In this document: in pieces, positions 23,421 to 36,500 of the stretch
How positions within the stretch are numbered: position 1 is the stretch's first letter
How the letters are laid out: the number at the start of each line of letters is the position of its first letter
DNA from: Trogon surrucura
Taxonomy: Eukaryota > Chordata > Aves > Trogoniformes > Trogonidae
DNA length: 64,000 nucleotides
Direction: 5' to 3'
Assembly: GCA_020746105.1 (NCBI GenBank)
Contig: CM036620.1
Span: 1,426,001-1,490,000 of the forward strand
Made by a program: the position numbers and the translations under genes
Notes under the pieces: generated by a model
The model's input: only the letters and a program-made list of their open reading frames with translations
Databases searched by the model: none
What the model was told of the DNA's origin: nothing

Positions 23421-26400
23421 ACACGTGACATTTCTGGTTCTCCTAACAAGCCAGGATTCATCTCAGCCAAAGCAACTGACAGACAAACAAATGTGCATTT
23501 GCTTTAAAGATACTATTTACTCCTCCATGGTACATGACAACAAATGTATGATGGATCAAAATAAACCCAGACTGACGCCTAGAAAACAGCCTGCCACGCC
23601 GACAGGGCTGTCAAGCTACGCAAGTGACTTGCACAGCAGGGACTCTATGTAGTTCTCGCTTTTTTTTGGGGTCCTTAGTACTTTGGGATTAATTTTACCA
23701 ATTATCTTCGGAGACCTAAAGACTTGGAGCACTCTGCAGAAGGCCAAAAATAGGTGCAGCGATGGATGCGGTGGCAAAAACTACCAGAAACCATTCTTTG
23801 TAGCAAACGGGATTAAAGAAGAATTTTAGACACTCGCTTCCCTTTGGAATTCTTCCGTGCTAACAGTGATGTTTCAGTTCTTGTACCAGAAGTAAGGATC
23901 AAAGCACCCTCCTGAAGATGCTCAAAATAGAAGAATTCAGAACAAAAATGCCCATTCATGGCAAGAAAAATGCACTTGCAGTGCAGAAATTCACCACACA
24001 AAGGCAGACAGTTCTTCTTACAAAGTGATTAGCGAAAGGATAGAGAGCAAGCATCATGGCTGGTTGGATGAAGCTCAGAGATAAACATAGTAAAAGCTAC
24101 AAAAAATATTAAAAATATAGCTGAATGCCCACAGATACTGCTGAACATGCCATGATTGTTTCAGTTAAAAATACATAGATGATCATCCTCCAAAATAAAA
24201 TTTTGGAACAAGCAGCCATTATAAATTATTTTCAAATTCCAACACACAGGTCATCCTGCAAATTTTACATAGATGCCAATAACTTTCATTTTTGGATGCT
24301 GCTCTGAACATGCTGCCTCTTTCTTTTAAGGAGGCTCACAGATGTCTTAATATAGTACCAAGGGAAAAACACTGGGAGTCCAAAAAAAAAGGTTAATTTC
24401 TGCACAGAGCACAACAAATGGACAGAATTTATGCAGAACAGCCATGGAGATACTTTGTTGTAGTGTTCTATGCTCTCAGAGTAGTTTTTTTCATTTGAAT
24501 TTGTAAATTAATCCTGCCCACTTACACAAGCAAGTGCAAATCCACCACTCAAACCCACCACTTCCAAAAATAAAACTGAACCCAGCTGCAAATTTTGCCC
24601 CCCTCATTGCCACACACGATTATTCCATTCATCTTAGATCTCAGTACTCAGTATCTCCCTGCAAATGCTGTTCTGCAGCCTTAGCCTTTCCAGACTCGTT
24701 TTACTACATATATTTTCCTGAACAGCTACACAAACAATTCTGTACCATGGTGTGCTAAGTAGTTGTTAGTTTTCACAGATTCTAGCCTTTTCTGCTTGTC
24801 TTTTTTATTACAAAATGAAAACATATGGCTCAGCTTCAAGTGGCTAATTGGCAACATCTTAAAGTCCTGTTAAGAGGTTCAATTGTATGTACAACATCTG
24901 ATAACATAATTGTATTTTATTTAAGAGTCAACAGGTGGCAGTAGATATACTTTAGAGGAGGGAAAATTTACTTGTAAAATAACATAATTTACTTGTACTT
25001 CTTTTACGGGGTTGTCTTGCTGTTTATTGAAACAGAGTTTGAACATAGCGGGGATGAAAGGCAACAAAAAAAATTTATCAGTAGAAAAAGACTAATTGTA
25101 GATGGTTTTGCTTTATTCATAGAGATAGTTTCACTTATTTATAAGTGTGTTTGAGGCAAGACATACATGTTTCATCATCCAATTGCTATATATAGGTGCA
25201 AAACCACACTTCTCACCATATGTTCCAAAAGAAATCGCCTTAGTGAATGGGCAAGGCTTCTAGCTCCTACACCTGCCATACAACTGAATTACGTACTGTA
25301 GCTGAGGTTAGCTCTGTTGTAGAACTATCACTACTCTTGTAGAATTACACACTGGAATACAGACTCTAAATGTGGTGATTTAAATCTGAATTACCCTCAC
25401 CAGCATTTTGGTATCCTTAAACAACAATAAATCTTCATCTCCTTTTACTTGGGACAACCACTACCTTGAGTAACTAATGGTCTACGAGGCTGAGTGGTAG
25501 CAGCAGAGATGACTTTTAGGAGGCAGCCCAGCACAGAGCTGAGACCAGCAGGTGGGTGGCTCTTCCTCACGTGACCTACCTGGCAAGGTGTGCCCTTCCA
25601 AGGAAATGCCCAGACACACCGAGTACTCGCCACCGACATCTCCCACTTGCTTTGGAGCCCCACACCCCTGCCTGCCAGAGGATGCCACGGGAGATATTCT
25701 TACAGGTCACATAAAGGACAGAAAACAAATTCTGTAGAATTCATCCAGAGTCTTCTCCAGCTTGATGCTCTGGAGGCTCATGAGCTACAGCTTCAAGTCA
25801 TGGGTGGAGGGAAGGAGTGGAGGGTTTTCAGTTCCCTAATTCTGCTCCAGACATGCACAGCCCCAACCTGTCCTCTTACCAACTTCAGTCAGGATTTTCT
25901 CATGGGTGCAACAGATCTGAAATAGCAAACCACACCTGGCATTTTCCATCTTCATCATTTACAAACAACTGGTAATGGGAGAGATGGAAGACAATGAAAC
26001 ATCACACACATCCTTGGGTTGAACTAATGAAGATACTCTGCCTTTTACGTTAAAACCCAGATTACTAGTTCATATGGTCTTAATACTTTTAAGACACGTA
26101 AATATAAAAACTGAAAAACTGTAAGGAGTTGCAAGATAGTTCCACTGCAGAACATCCAACTCTTGAGATGAATCTGGCATTCCATTTCGACTGCTTTATA
26201 TCTCTCATGAGCATCTTCCCCAGAAATACAAGCAAGTAACGCTTTATAAATACGTAACGCCCTTTTGCTAATTTAAATTTTTTGTAGAAATTTTTAGAGA
26301 GTAAAGTTTAACACAAAGGAAGGATCTCCTCTTTGCTTTATAACAGAAGAACACTATTATAGATAAAAATATAAAGTATTTATATTCATACAGTTATTTC

Positions 26401-27869
26401 AAATGTTTTATCTGTGATTTTTTTCATAACCACGCTAAACCCCAAGCCATTTCAGATTTTAATATTAAAGCTTTAATATAGTAGTGGAAGGAGAACAAAC
26501 CAGAGTACTGCATTGTTTGAGAGATGTGCCTGCTCCAATCCTACTTTATTAATCTTAACAGAAAACACCGTTATATAAAAAAAATGTGTTTCATTATAAG
26601 GAAAGCAAAAGAATCGCGATGTTATTTGAAAGGCTCCTTGAACGCAAGGTGTGTTGTGAGCAAAGTGTTACATCCAGCTCAACTCATGCACGTATTTCCA
26701 AGTTGCCATCTGCTGTGCCTCTGTTACGCATTTGTATTACAACATGCACAGTTATGATTGTTTTAAAATATAAGTTACGAAAGCTAAGTAAAACACATCA
26801 CAGCTGACAACTCTGTTTCCCTAAGTGACATGTTTATATTATCCTAACGTCATCTTGGAACCTCCAAAAGAGAAGACATACTATATGAAAATGAATGCAA
26901 GAATAACTTCCTTGCAAGCCCTTAATATAGGCTTTCGGCACGCTCCATGTGTACAGTGTGTGACTGTTGGAGTCTGTTTGCCTGCACAGACTAGAGCAGA
27001 GTTTCTAGTTTCAGCTCAAAATCAAACGCCGTAAGGAACAGATTTCTGCCTACTGGAAACAAACTTCTGAAACCTTCTCCCTTCTCTTGTTTCTGCTGCT
27101 GCCCGGCTTCAACAAGGAACAAGGTATTTGGTGGAGGTGTTGACAAACACATGGATTTTATCTGCAGAAAACTCACGTGGATTGTGTGGGTACTTACAAG
27201 ATGAGTAAGAGGCAGACAACATGAATAAAATTCAAATTACATCAGAGCCACCACTTGTCTGAGATTCTCGTAACTGTTAGGAGTTATGGTAATTCAAATT
27301 ATTTAATAATAAATTAGGCATTCAGCAATAAGAAAAAAACGAGCAGCAAGTTAGAAAAAAAATGGTTATCAGTAATTTGGCGCTCCACAGCAGCTCACGA
27401 GCTAAGAGCACAGCAATTTTGGCAAGATGGATGTCACAGCTAAATCAAACTATTGGATTGGGATGCCAGACGTGGATTCTGCAGCTAAAAAATGTTCCTG
27501 AAAATTCTTTTACCATGTTTTTATTTCTTCTTATGTATTCATACAAGATACTTTTAAAGCACAGAAACCTGTGTTTAGGCCAACACACTGGCTCTATGTT
27601 GATGCAATAAAATGCTGTCGGTTGCCTTGATTTTTTTTTTAATGCCTGCTGTATTCTTACAAATTAAGCTTGATTTCTAGTTGCTTGTCATGTCTGATAA
27701 CACAAGACCTGAAAACGTGCCAGCACTGAAACATGTTGCTCCAAACAAATCCCCGATTCACCCATGTCACACAGGAAGCTGACTTTAGAGACTTGTGAAC
27801 AGAAGCCCAGACAACTCCTTCAGGTAAAAACATGAAAGCCCTGTAACTTTAATTTGCGATCTCAAGTGC

Positions 27870-27895
27870 GTGTGTATATATATATGTATATATAA
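27870..27895. repeat. TG/TA microsatellite
   Basis: GTGTGTATATATATATGTATATATAA: alternating purine-pyrimidine, about 26 bases, interrupted once by a TG step. Likely length-variable. Confidence 0.85.
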
Positions 27896-28958
27896 ATGTA
27901 AAACAAACCTGAGATATACTTACCAAAAAAGAAAATAAAAATTAATCACTCTTCTAAACTACATCTACTCCTATCAACTCCCTGAACCTGGATTTTATAT
28001 AGTCTACAAAGCCCTTTAAATACTGGTAGGGATTTTTCCTTCTGAGGCTTTGGTGGAAGGGCAACAAAATTTACAGTGCAAGATGAACCAAACTCCTACA
28101 CAGAGAAGATTTCAAGTACTACATGGAATTAGAACTGCTTCATGGCATCTTCATCATCCTCCACTGCACGTACACACAGAGAAAACAACAGGCTGTGACG
28201 TGCTTGCAACCTCTTTTGAAGCAAACCTTCCATAGCAGGAGATGGATGTCAGCAGACACAGAGAGAGACAACTGAAAATATTCAAAACTAAATTGCATTT
28301 CATATATATCCCTTCCTACCTTCACTCAACTCTAGTGTTCTTAAGAACCAGACAAACAACAAGTAGTTCACCTCTTTTTAGAGAATGTGCACTACGCGCT
28401 GAGAACATGCACATACAAACGTATGTGGAAGAGAGATGAAAGTGCCAGAGCTGAAATTAGTTACCTGGGGAAACACTAAGGCATTGACCTGTACTTATTG
28501 CTCAAACACAGATTTTACCGCGCACCATTATGTGAAATACTTCCAATGTGTCCATTTTAAAATTACAGGAATTAGATACTGTAATTAAGGCAATGCTTTG
28601 ACCTCCCAGTTTTTCAAGATCAAGCCAGCGCCAGGATTCCCACACGTATTACAGCAGAATCACTGGTGCCCCAGCAGAAAGAAATCTAAGAGCCAACTCA
28701 TTATCTCAGCCCTTCCTCTATAGCTTAAGCTAATAAAGCTTGAGTGCACAGAAAGAAGCTCCCAGGACTCTAATTCAAGTACTAATACTTTGCTGTCCGA
28801 CTGCAATTAGTTTATGAGCATTTTGATTGGTTTAATAAATTCTTGGCTCTACATACACTTTGTTCCCTTTTAGTAACAAGACTCGGAGCCTTGAGACTTC
28901 TATTCTTACAATGGTAAAAGACAATGCAAGAAAGGAAATCTCAATTCAGACAGAGATG

Positions 28959-29240
28959 TGGCAACTTTGTTTCCTCTCTCTGGCAACTTTGTTTCCCCTC
29001 TCTGGCAACTTTGTTTCCCCTCCGTGGCAACTTTGTTTCCCCTCTCTGGCAACTTTGTTTCCCCCCCTTGGCAACTTTGTTTCCCCTCCTTGGCAACCTT
29101 GTTTCCCCCCCTCTGGTAACCTTGTTTCCCCCCCTCTGGTAACCTTGTTTCCCCCCTCTGGCAACTTTGTTTCCCCCCTCTGGCAACTTTGTTTCCCCCC
29201 TCTGGCAACCTTGTTTCCCCCCTCTGGCAACTCTGTTTCT
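28959..29240. repeat. 22-bp minisatellite, 12 full units plus a partial
   Basis: The unit TGGCAACTTTGTTTCCCCTC plus TC starts at 28959, 28981, 29003, 29025, 29047, 29069, 29091, 29114, 29137, 29159, 29181 and 29203, with a degenerate partial unit at 29225. Most units are 22 bp and two are 23 bp because of one extra C. Variation is concentrated at the C run and at one C/T position (AACTTTG or AACCTTG), with TAACC variants adjacent at 29114 and 29137. Because 22 is not a multiple of 3, frames stay open and mimic proteins on both strands (for example repeats of QRGETKLP on the minus strand); these are shadows. The minus strand carries a G run in each unit. Confidence 0.97.
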
Positions 29241-32200
29241 GTTCTCCTTTCATATCCCTTATTTATTCTTTCCAGTTCTGAAAAGCATGGAGATCTACTG
29301 TTTCTGTAGGAAAATATCATCAGATCCTCTTGAGTTCTAAATAATTCAAAGGAAAACAACCAGAAGTTCTTCTACCATATGAAACCCTTACTCCCCCAAA
29401 CTATTCAAGGCTGAACTTTGATTTATTTACATTGAAGTTAATGAGTATATCCCTATGCTGAAGCGAGAGCATAACAACAATGTGGTGGTGACCACTGAAG
29501 TGACTCAAGTGTGACACTACCCAACGCAGGTGGGTCTGTTCCTTTTGACCTTCAAGTGAGAACTGCTCACATTGCTTTAGACAAGGAGGTGAAGCCTGAT
29601 TCCTGGTCACAAATGCTTGTTCACTTCCCCTGGAGGAAGTTATCTCCCACTGGCAATTAAGAGCTAATTAGCAGTTTCCTGACTAAACCCTTCCAGCCAG
29701 CAATTTTCCCTTCTCACCCCGAGTGCCAGTGAACTATTGCCAGTCGCACATGTTTAATGCTGTCCAATCCCAAAACAGTCTGAGCCCACAAACTGAGAAA
29801 GGCTGATTTAAGCAGGTTTGCTCTAGGAATGGGATGCTCCACTAACACATTAAATCGCTAAATGATGGCTTATATTTTCTTTAAATTCTGATTTAATATC
29901 CTACAACAAATTCAGGCATTGAGATTAGCGTTCAAATATGCACTTTACTTGCTCACAGGAATAATTATTATTCCTATGTATTGGTATGAAAGCACACAAC
30001 CTGTTCCTGAAGACACCAGTAAAATGATCAATAAAGGGCAGTGTCTGTAATTGGGAATGCCCAGTCACCTGGAAGAGGAGATTTGCTATTTCTATTATAC
30101 TATTAATACAGAAATCATTGTTCTTATATCTTGCCAACCGTTGTTAAGCTAACAGAACCTGGCTGAAAACCTCACTTAGGATTTCTGTTTTCTTCCTTTT
30201 CTATGTGAGCAATTCATTTGCTCAGCAAACCTTCGCATCAAGGCACAGACCACAAGAATATGTCAAAGAATAAACAGTTGATGAGCTGCTCCAAGTACTG
30301 CCTCACAAGGATTTTATTAGAGATAAAATCTCAACAAGTACCTTGCCCACATTAGGAAGTTTCCAAGATGGATTCTCACACTAACATTAAAGCATGCCAA
30401 GCAACAACCAAAAAAAAAATAAACTCAAGAGAACGTATGATCTCTGTGAAACATTGCTCCAGAAATACACAACAGTGAAAAAAAATCCGTGTGTCCTGAT
30501 GTTTATGGCAATATTTTAGCCAGTGTACAGGTCAAGAACTACTTTCACACACTCTGCCACGCTACTAGTTCCAGCTGGCCATCTGCATAACAAAACTGCA
30601 TCCAAAGGCGACCGATAATTTTCAACCTCAAAAATGAACACCTTAACTTGCATTAAGACAGTTTGTTTCCTATTTCCAAACAATTAGTATGCAGAGGAAC
30701 TTTTCAGTATCACAGTCTTCTGAAATAGCTGAATTGAAAAAAAAAAAAAAAAAAAAAGGAAAATGTGGCAGCAACCTGATTTAGAAGACCAATGTCATTA
30801 ATCCTTCTAATAGCTCAAGTTAGACACAGAGGTAGAGGTGAGGAACTGTACTGAAGGACGGAGCCAAGACATGCAAGTACTCCTGTGACCCAAACAACAA
30901 AAACAAAGCTGTACTACCATGTTCAACATATATAATACAGTTACTAGGCATGGGATACTACAAGTTTACTTGGGAGCTCTCCTCATGCAGTAGATGCACA
31001 GCTGTGTACGTGGGGGATTATTCCTATGAACATTTTCCCCTAGAAATTCAAGCCAGCTACTTAAGTGAGCTGCAATTTCAATGGTGCTTAACATTCTCAT
31101 GCTTCCCACTACTAAGTACTACAGAAACGCAGAAGGGACCTGACCAAACGCAACAGAAAAAGGAATCTCAGTGGAAAAACTTCTTACAGTAATATTATCC
31201 ATATAAGTTACATTTTCTCAGCCTAGATAGTCAAGAGTGAAGTTCAAGAGAACTCTGTGTGTGTGCAATTTCAGATGTGTAATTCAAACAATATTTCATA
31301 AAAAAACCACCTATGTAGGCAGGTAGGAAAACACAGAGGGCTAAAAAGCTATTCTGATGACACAAACACAATGGGAAAATCTTCAATTCGAGCACATGCA
31401 AAATTTTTTTCAAAAAAACCTCCAACTTCTCATTTTTTGTATTTTTTTGGCATAGAGATTTATTCTCTTTCCCTCTCCTTCTATTTAAACACAGCAATAG
31501 ACTGTATCAGGAGTACTTTTGATCCCAGGATAGTGAATAAGGGGGAGAGAGTGAGAAAAAACACCTATAGGTTCCTAGGAAATGTTCATGTACCACAGCA
31601 GATATTAGTATTTGAAAATAAGGATAACCTTTTTTTTCGGTATAAATCAAAAACAAATGCCATGATGACAGAAGAAACCAAATCTTACCTTGAAGACTGC
31701 CTCATTTTTCTACTGAGTGGTTCTGTTAAACTTTGTGAACCTTTCACAGCTCATTTATTTTATTGGTCTGTTAAGCTTATGGCTGTTTTCTAACAGCCTT
31801 TTCAACTTCTTCAAATGCTGCATCAAGCACATTTCTTCAGACGACCTACCAAATTCTGCTATAAACCAGGTTGTTCTGCAAGTTTATTTGCAAATTCACC
31901 CTAAACCAGATTTTTAAAAGTTTTAAACAGAAAGCCTAAACAAAGGCTCTGTGAAATCAAGCAAAAAGTTCGTATGTATGCTATATATTTTGCAGTTGTG
32001 CATGCTTTCTGGAACAGCCTTCTTAAACTATGCTAAGTGATGAAAAAAAAATGAAATATGAGCAAGGAAAGGATGATCATGAGAAATGAAGACCAGGCTT
32101 TAAGGTGGAGGGAGGAAAGAAGACAGAGAACACTCAATATTTTTTCTATCACTGGTAGAAAATAACTCCAAGAAAACCCAAACACCAAAATCCCTAACAA

Positions 32201-33445
32201 GTTAAAAATACAGCAGTCACCTTGTAGCTAGAATGATTTAAAATCCCAAATGCATGAATTGACTAACACATGGACTTCAATATCTCAAGTCCCATTTCTG
32301 CATTCCAGGGAGGAGCAGCAAACATCTGCTACAAAAGTGTCTGCCTAGAAACTGTCCTTTAGTGGAGAGAACAATGCTTGTTCCACCCACGTCCTGTATC
32401 CTATTAGGAATTCCATGTCTAAACTAAACCAACATCATCTCAAGCCCACTTCCAAAGCACAGCAATTAGTTGCAAACGGCTCAAGTACTGAGGTTTGTGA
32501 GCTGCTATTGTCTTGCTTTTCCAGCAAGGTGAGATCATCATATGTAGTGTTTGCTGTTCTCTGATATCAAGTCAGATAGCAAATCATTTCCTCAGTAATG
32601 GCAATATATTAGTAGTTGGGCCTGACTTAACAGCTTCCTCTGAATTTCGTTCATCTTTATTTAAACCTACAATAATGTGATTGCCTACCACCTCCATTGC
32701 TGTTAACAAATACAACAAGCTACAAGATTCAGTTAACATCCCTAGATTTTGGCTTCCCAACACTTACTGCCCTTGGTGAAAAATGCAGTCCTTTAGTGTC
32801 CCTGGCTTATCACCCAAGCATTAACCAGAAACACACACTCAAAATTCCACAGTATATACTAGGGGAGACTTCCTTTTGCAAGTGAGGCTTTCCCTTTCAG
32901 TAGACAACACAACGTATTCAGTCTGAGCTTGGGCTTGGCTCTCACACTCAGGCACTGCATGAGGTGGGAGTTCTCAGGAGTAGTAATAATACTCTACATA
33001 TAATGATGTAAATATGAAACCAAAAGAGGTACGACACATACTACTAATAAACTTTTCAAAGAAATTTCAAGTCCCTGAATTCTAATTACAAAATGAGTTG
33101 TTACGACCTATTTTTTTTAGGATTTTCCCTTCCAATCAACACTGAAATCAACACATGATTTTTCAAGGCTTGTCACAAAAAGTCTTTCTGATGAAAACCA
33201 CCTGCTCAGCTCAATTACAGAAAGGTTTTTTTCACCAGACTAAGTAGATGTTACTATAAACAGCACCACGTTCACTCCTGCAAGCTGGCAGCTACTTCTG
33301 AGGTTCAAGTCTCCCCTGCCCCTGTCCTGTGGTCACCCCGTAATGGCCCAGAGACCAACTGGGCACAAACTGGGAACACCAGCACAGCCCAGGGCATGAG
33401 CAACAGTACAAGGGAGATGCAGAGCAAGCGGAACTAAAGACCTGA
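29241..33445. other. non-coding stretch, no gene recognised
   Basis: AT-rich unique DNA with an A run of 21 at 30737-30757 and scattered short homopolymers. The plus-strand frame 31371-31793 (140 codons) has no recognisable domain. A GC-richer 150 bases just before the CR1 copy (33300-33445) was not assigned to a family. Confidence 0.5.
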
Positions 33446-33590
33446 GATTCCTAAACCATTTAGGTTGGAAAAAATTCTTAAGATCATTGAGTCCAACTGT
33501 AAACCCAACCCTGCCAGGTCTACCACTAAACCAGATCCCTAAGCACCACAGCTACACGTCTTTTGAATATCTCCATTCCTGGAGGTAGCT
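33446..33590 (-). mobile_element. CR1 LINE fragment, 3' part, antisense
   Basis: The plus strand reads GATTCCTAAACCATTTAGGTTGGAAAAAATTCTTAAGATCATTGAGTCCAACTGTAAACCCAACCCTGCCAGG and later CACGTCTTTTGAATATCTCCATTCCTGGAGG. This is the reverse complement of the CR1 3' region just before its terminal short repeats. About 145 bases are left; the 5' part is missing and the terminal ATTCTATG repeats are almost lost. It has diverged more and has fewer CpGs than the copy at 5896-6105, so it is probably older. No coding capacity. Confidence 0.87.
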
Positions 33591-36500
33591 ATGTCAGTCA
33601 CTTGCGCTGTTTCCGAGGCAATCAAACAAGGTAAATAAATCCTACAAGGAGTTACCAACCAAAAGAGCAGACCTTGAGAAGGAAAGCCTGAGAACTACGA
33701 ATAAATCCTATTTTAAGTGTGTATGTAAATCAAGACTGGAGGGAGATTACAGATTAAATTGGTATTTCTGCAAAATGATGAGTAGTATATATTTATCTGT
33801 GGTCCTTTCTTACCCTGAATCACACAAGGCCAATAGAGTAACTTTAGTTCTTTGGGACTTACACTTACCGTCTCACTAATTGAACAACTATTTAGCAAGT
33901 GTGCAAATGTTATTTTGACAAGAACAAGAGTCATTAATCTCAATCACCAGTGGAAAAAGAAGCTCCACTTATAAAGTTAGACGTGTTTGGTTGATTTAAT
34001 TTGAATTATGTATTTACGAACTCTTTGGGAGCTACTTGTATTTAAGTTGGTAGTGCAATAATGTTAGGTTAATAATATTTCCTCTGTCACTGAGAAAGCA
34101 GCTATCAAATCAAAACAATTCCTAAAGCACAGATTCTTTCATTAAATATTAAGACTAATCTGACAATAACATTAGAATATATTTACCATAAAAACGCTTG
34201 AAAGCTTGCCTTTTAACAACTACCCCACCATACTTTGAAACATAGGTATATCTTCTTGCTTCGAAAAGATGTTATTTTAACCACTTGACTGTTTTTCTAA
34301 ATGTTTCATAGCATTTGACTCCTGGGTATTCGAAATCAACTACTGTGTACTGATGTGCTTTTTTTTTTTCCCCTCAGAATGTCCATTTGTTAGCTAAACA
34401 GCTGTCATGTACAGACACAAAATAGAATACACGCTCTATTAAAAATAATTTCAGAGTTCAAGAACACTGAAAATATTCTGTCACCAAATGGAGTAACTTT
34501 GTCATGTCTCATTTCACTTACTCAAGTAGTACACTGCGCTCAGTGTTACAGCAACAACTATTCCTGCTGTCATTCACAGTTGTGAGCTGTTTGTTTTTAC
34601 AAGGAAACCCAAGCGGCATCTATTGATAAAACTGCTGGGGATAAATCTTGCAATTGGTTTTAATGCTCTGGTTTTGTAAGCCAACTCAAAAAAATACTTC
34701 TGGAGCCTATAATCGTGTAAAGCTTATTCAACCCCTTCCTTAAGAGTTAGTAGCTGATCAGCTCAACGTGCCCAAACGTGCATTCCAGTGATGCTACAGC
34801 AAATCAGGTACGTGTCTAATCTGTAGTTAATAAGGGAAAACAGAAATCACAATGAATCAGGGAAATCATTCAAAGAAGGAGTTAGTTTTCAGCAGCTTTA
34901 CACGTGCACTTAATCTTGTTCAACAAATGGAAGCAAAACTGCTGCCTCACAAGCAAAATCCTGGTCTACCTTTTCCCATTAACTTTAAGCATCCCAAGGC
35001 TCTTCAAGAAGGGAGAGAGCCCTACACCGAAGACAGCTCAGAATTTATGTGTTGCAGCGCTCTCTAGAGGTCCTTTCTTCCTGCACTGGCTATAGAGGGA
35101 GTCCAAGGAAAGCAGACTCTTGATTTAAACAAGAAAATAAAAAAAAAAATAAAACGGAAATTTGAAACGAGGTAATTGCCTGTGTGGTAACTTCTTTGAA
35201 GACTGTCAGTTACACTATGTTTTCCTCACGTGAAAACAAAATGCATTTTGAAAAATTGGCCTCAAAGCTTCAAGTACTGTTTCAGTAAAACAACTGAGGT
35301 GAAACAACAGGCTATTTATTTTTTCTAAAAAAATAAAAAGCTTTTCCTTCCAACTCCATCCTTCCTCAGAGCTACAGAAAAGATAGTTTAATTATTTCAG
35401 ATACCATTCTGATTTCTTTTTCCTTGGAAAGCAGTGTCCTGAGCACGCTGTACGGCTAACATTTTGGCTGAAGCTGTCACACTCTGAACTGCACACTTGT
35501 GTGCTCTTTCCTTGGGCTTGTAACCTGTAGCAGCTTGCTAGGTGCCTCCGTGCTGTTTTCAGCCAAGAAGAGAAAACAGGTTTGTGTGTTTTAGAACATG
35601 CACTTGCATTCTGAGCTCATTTTCTAAAGGTCAAATGCTGATTTTGTTCTGGTGTTTAGGAATTGGTGTCTCAGGCTTGACATGGCTGGCAGGTGAGCAT
35701 GTGATAGGAAAATTACAACAGGCTTGTCAAACATTACAACTCAAATGAAACATGATTAAGTCTGTCTTCAGTCAATAAAAGCGTCTGGACCAAGCAGTAC
35801 CCTTTTGTTAGTGTCAAAAAAAGATGATTAACCGTTAGTTGTTAAATACATTTGGCTACAGTGATAATATTTTTGTTGTGCTAACCTACAGTTTTTAAGA
35901 CAGAGTAAGAATTCTAAATAGTAAGTGATAATTTACAGTGTTCCTGTAACACCAGCCCTCATTTGTGATGGCTGCATTCTAACTACAGCTCAGCAAAGCA
36001 CGAGAACATTCCTTTGTACTACGAGCTAACAGCATTTCCCCACTCTTCAAGTAAAATGACACTTGATGTGTCACCCCTAAAGGCTCCATCAAGAGTCACC
36101 ACTTGGTAGTGTCCCTCTTCACTATTTGATTCCTTGTAATAAGCACAGCAGTTAGCCAGTTAAGTAAGGAATCCACCCCTCCCAAGGACTGATAATGCCT
36201 GGCTTTGTCAACATTAAATGACTTGGTTGACTTTTTTTTTTTTCTGGAAACAGTTATACAGGTTGGGTCTCTGAAATCACCTGGCAGAAAGCAGAGGGGA
36301 AGATGCTGTCCCGCTGCTCTTGCTGTGACCCATCCTAAATCAGGCTTTTTGTAATGCCCTTGGAGCCCTCAGATTCTCCAACACCTCACTGATGCCATCT
36401 CCAACCCACCTTTATACAACTTTGTTGTTCCACAGTTACAAAGGCAAAGAAACACGAACTGCTGAGGATGCCCCATCTTTTCTGCCCTGTGTCCCTTGGA

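Larger units (their letters stand above)
22336..28958. other. non-coding stretch, no gene recognised
   Basis: AT-rich unique DNA. A small CpG cluster (23330-23420) and a TG/TA simple repeat (27870-27895) are the only notable local features. Open frames such as plus 23332-23652, plus 25590-25925 and plus 27362-27610 show no recognisable domains. Confidence 0.5.

Noticed and set aside
24960-25000. Two copies of TAATTTACTTGTA-like sequence about 22 bases apart
   Set aside because: Low-complexity AT-rich text; the repeat is short and imperfect.
28860-29359. Several long, repetitive proteins on both strands
   Set aside because: They are shadows of the 22-bp minisatellite; the unit length is not a multiple of 3 and stop codons are simply absent from the unit.
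33869-33938. Minus-strand 23-codon exon-like segment with an ACG|GTAAGT donor
   Set aside because: Only the donor is strong; 70 bases open in one phase is common by chance, and its phase does not join the neighbouring candidate at 38.3 kb.
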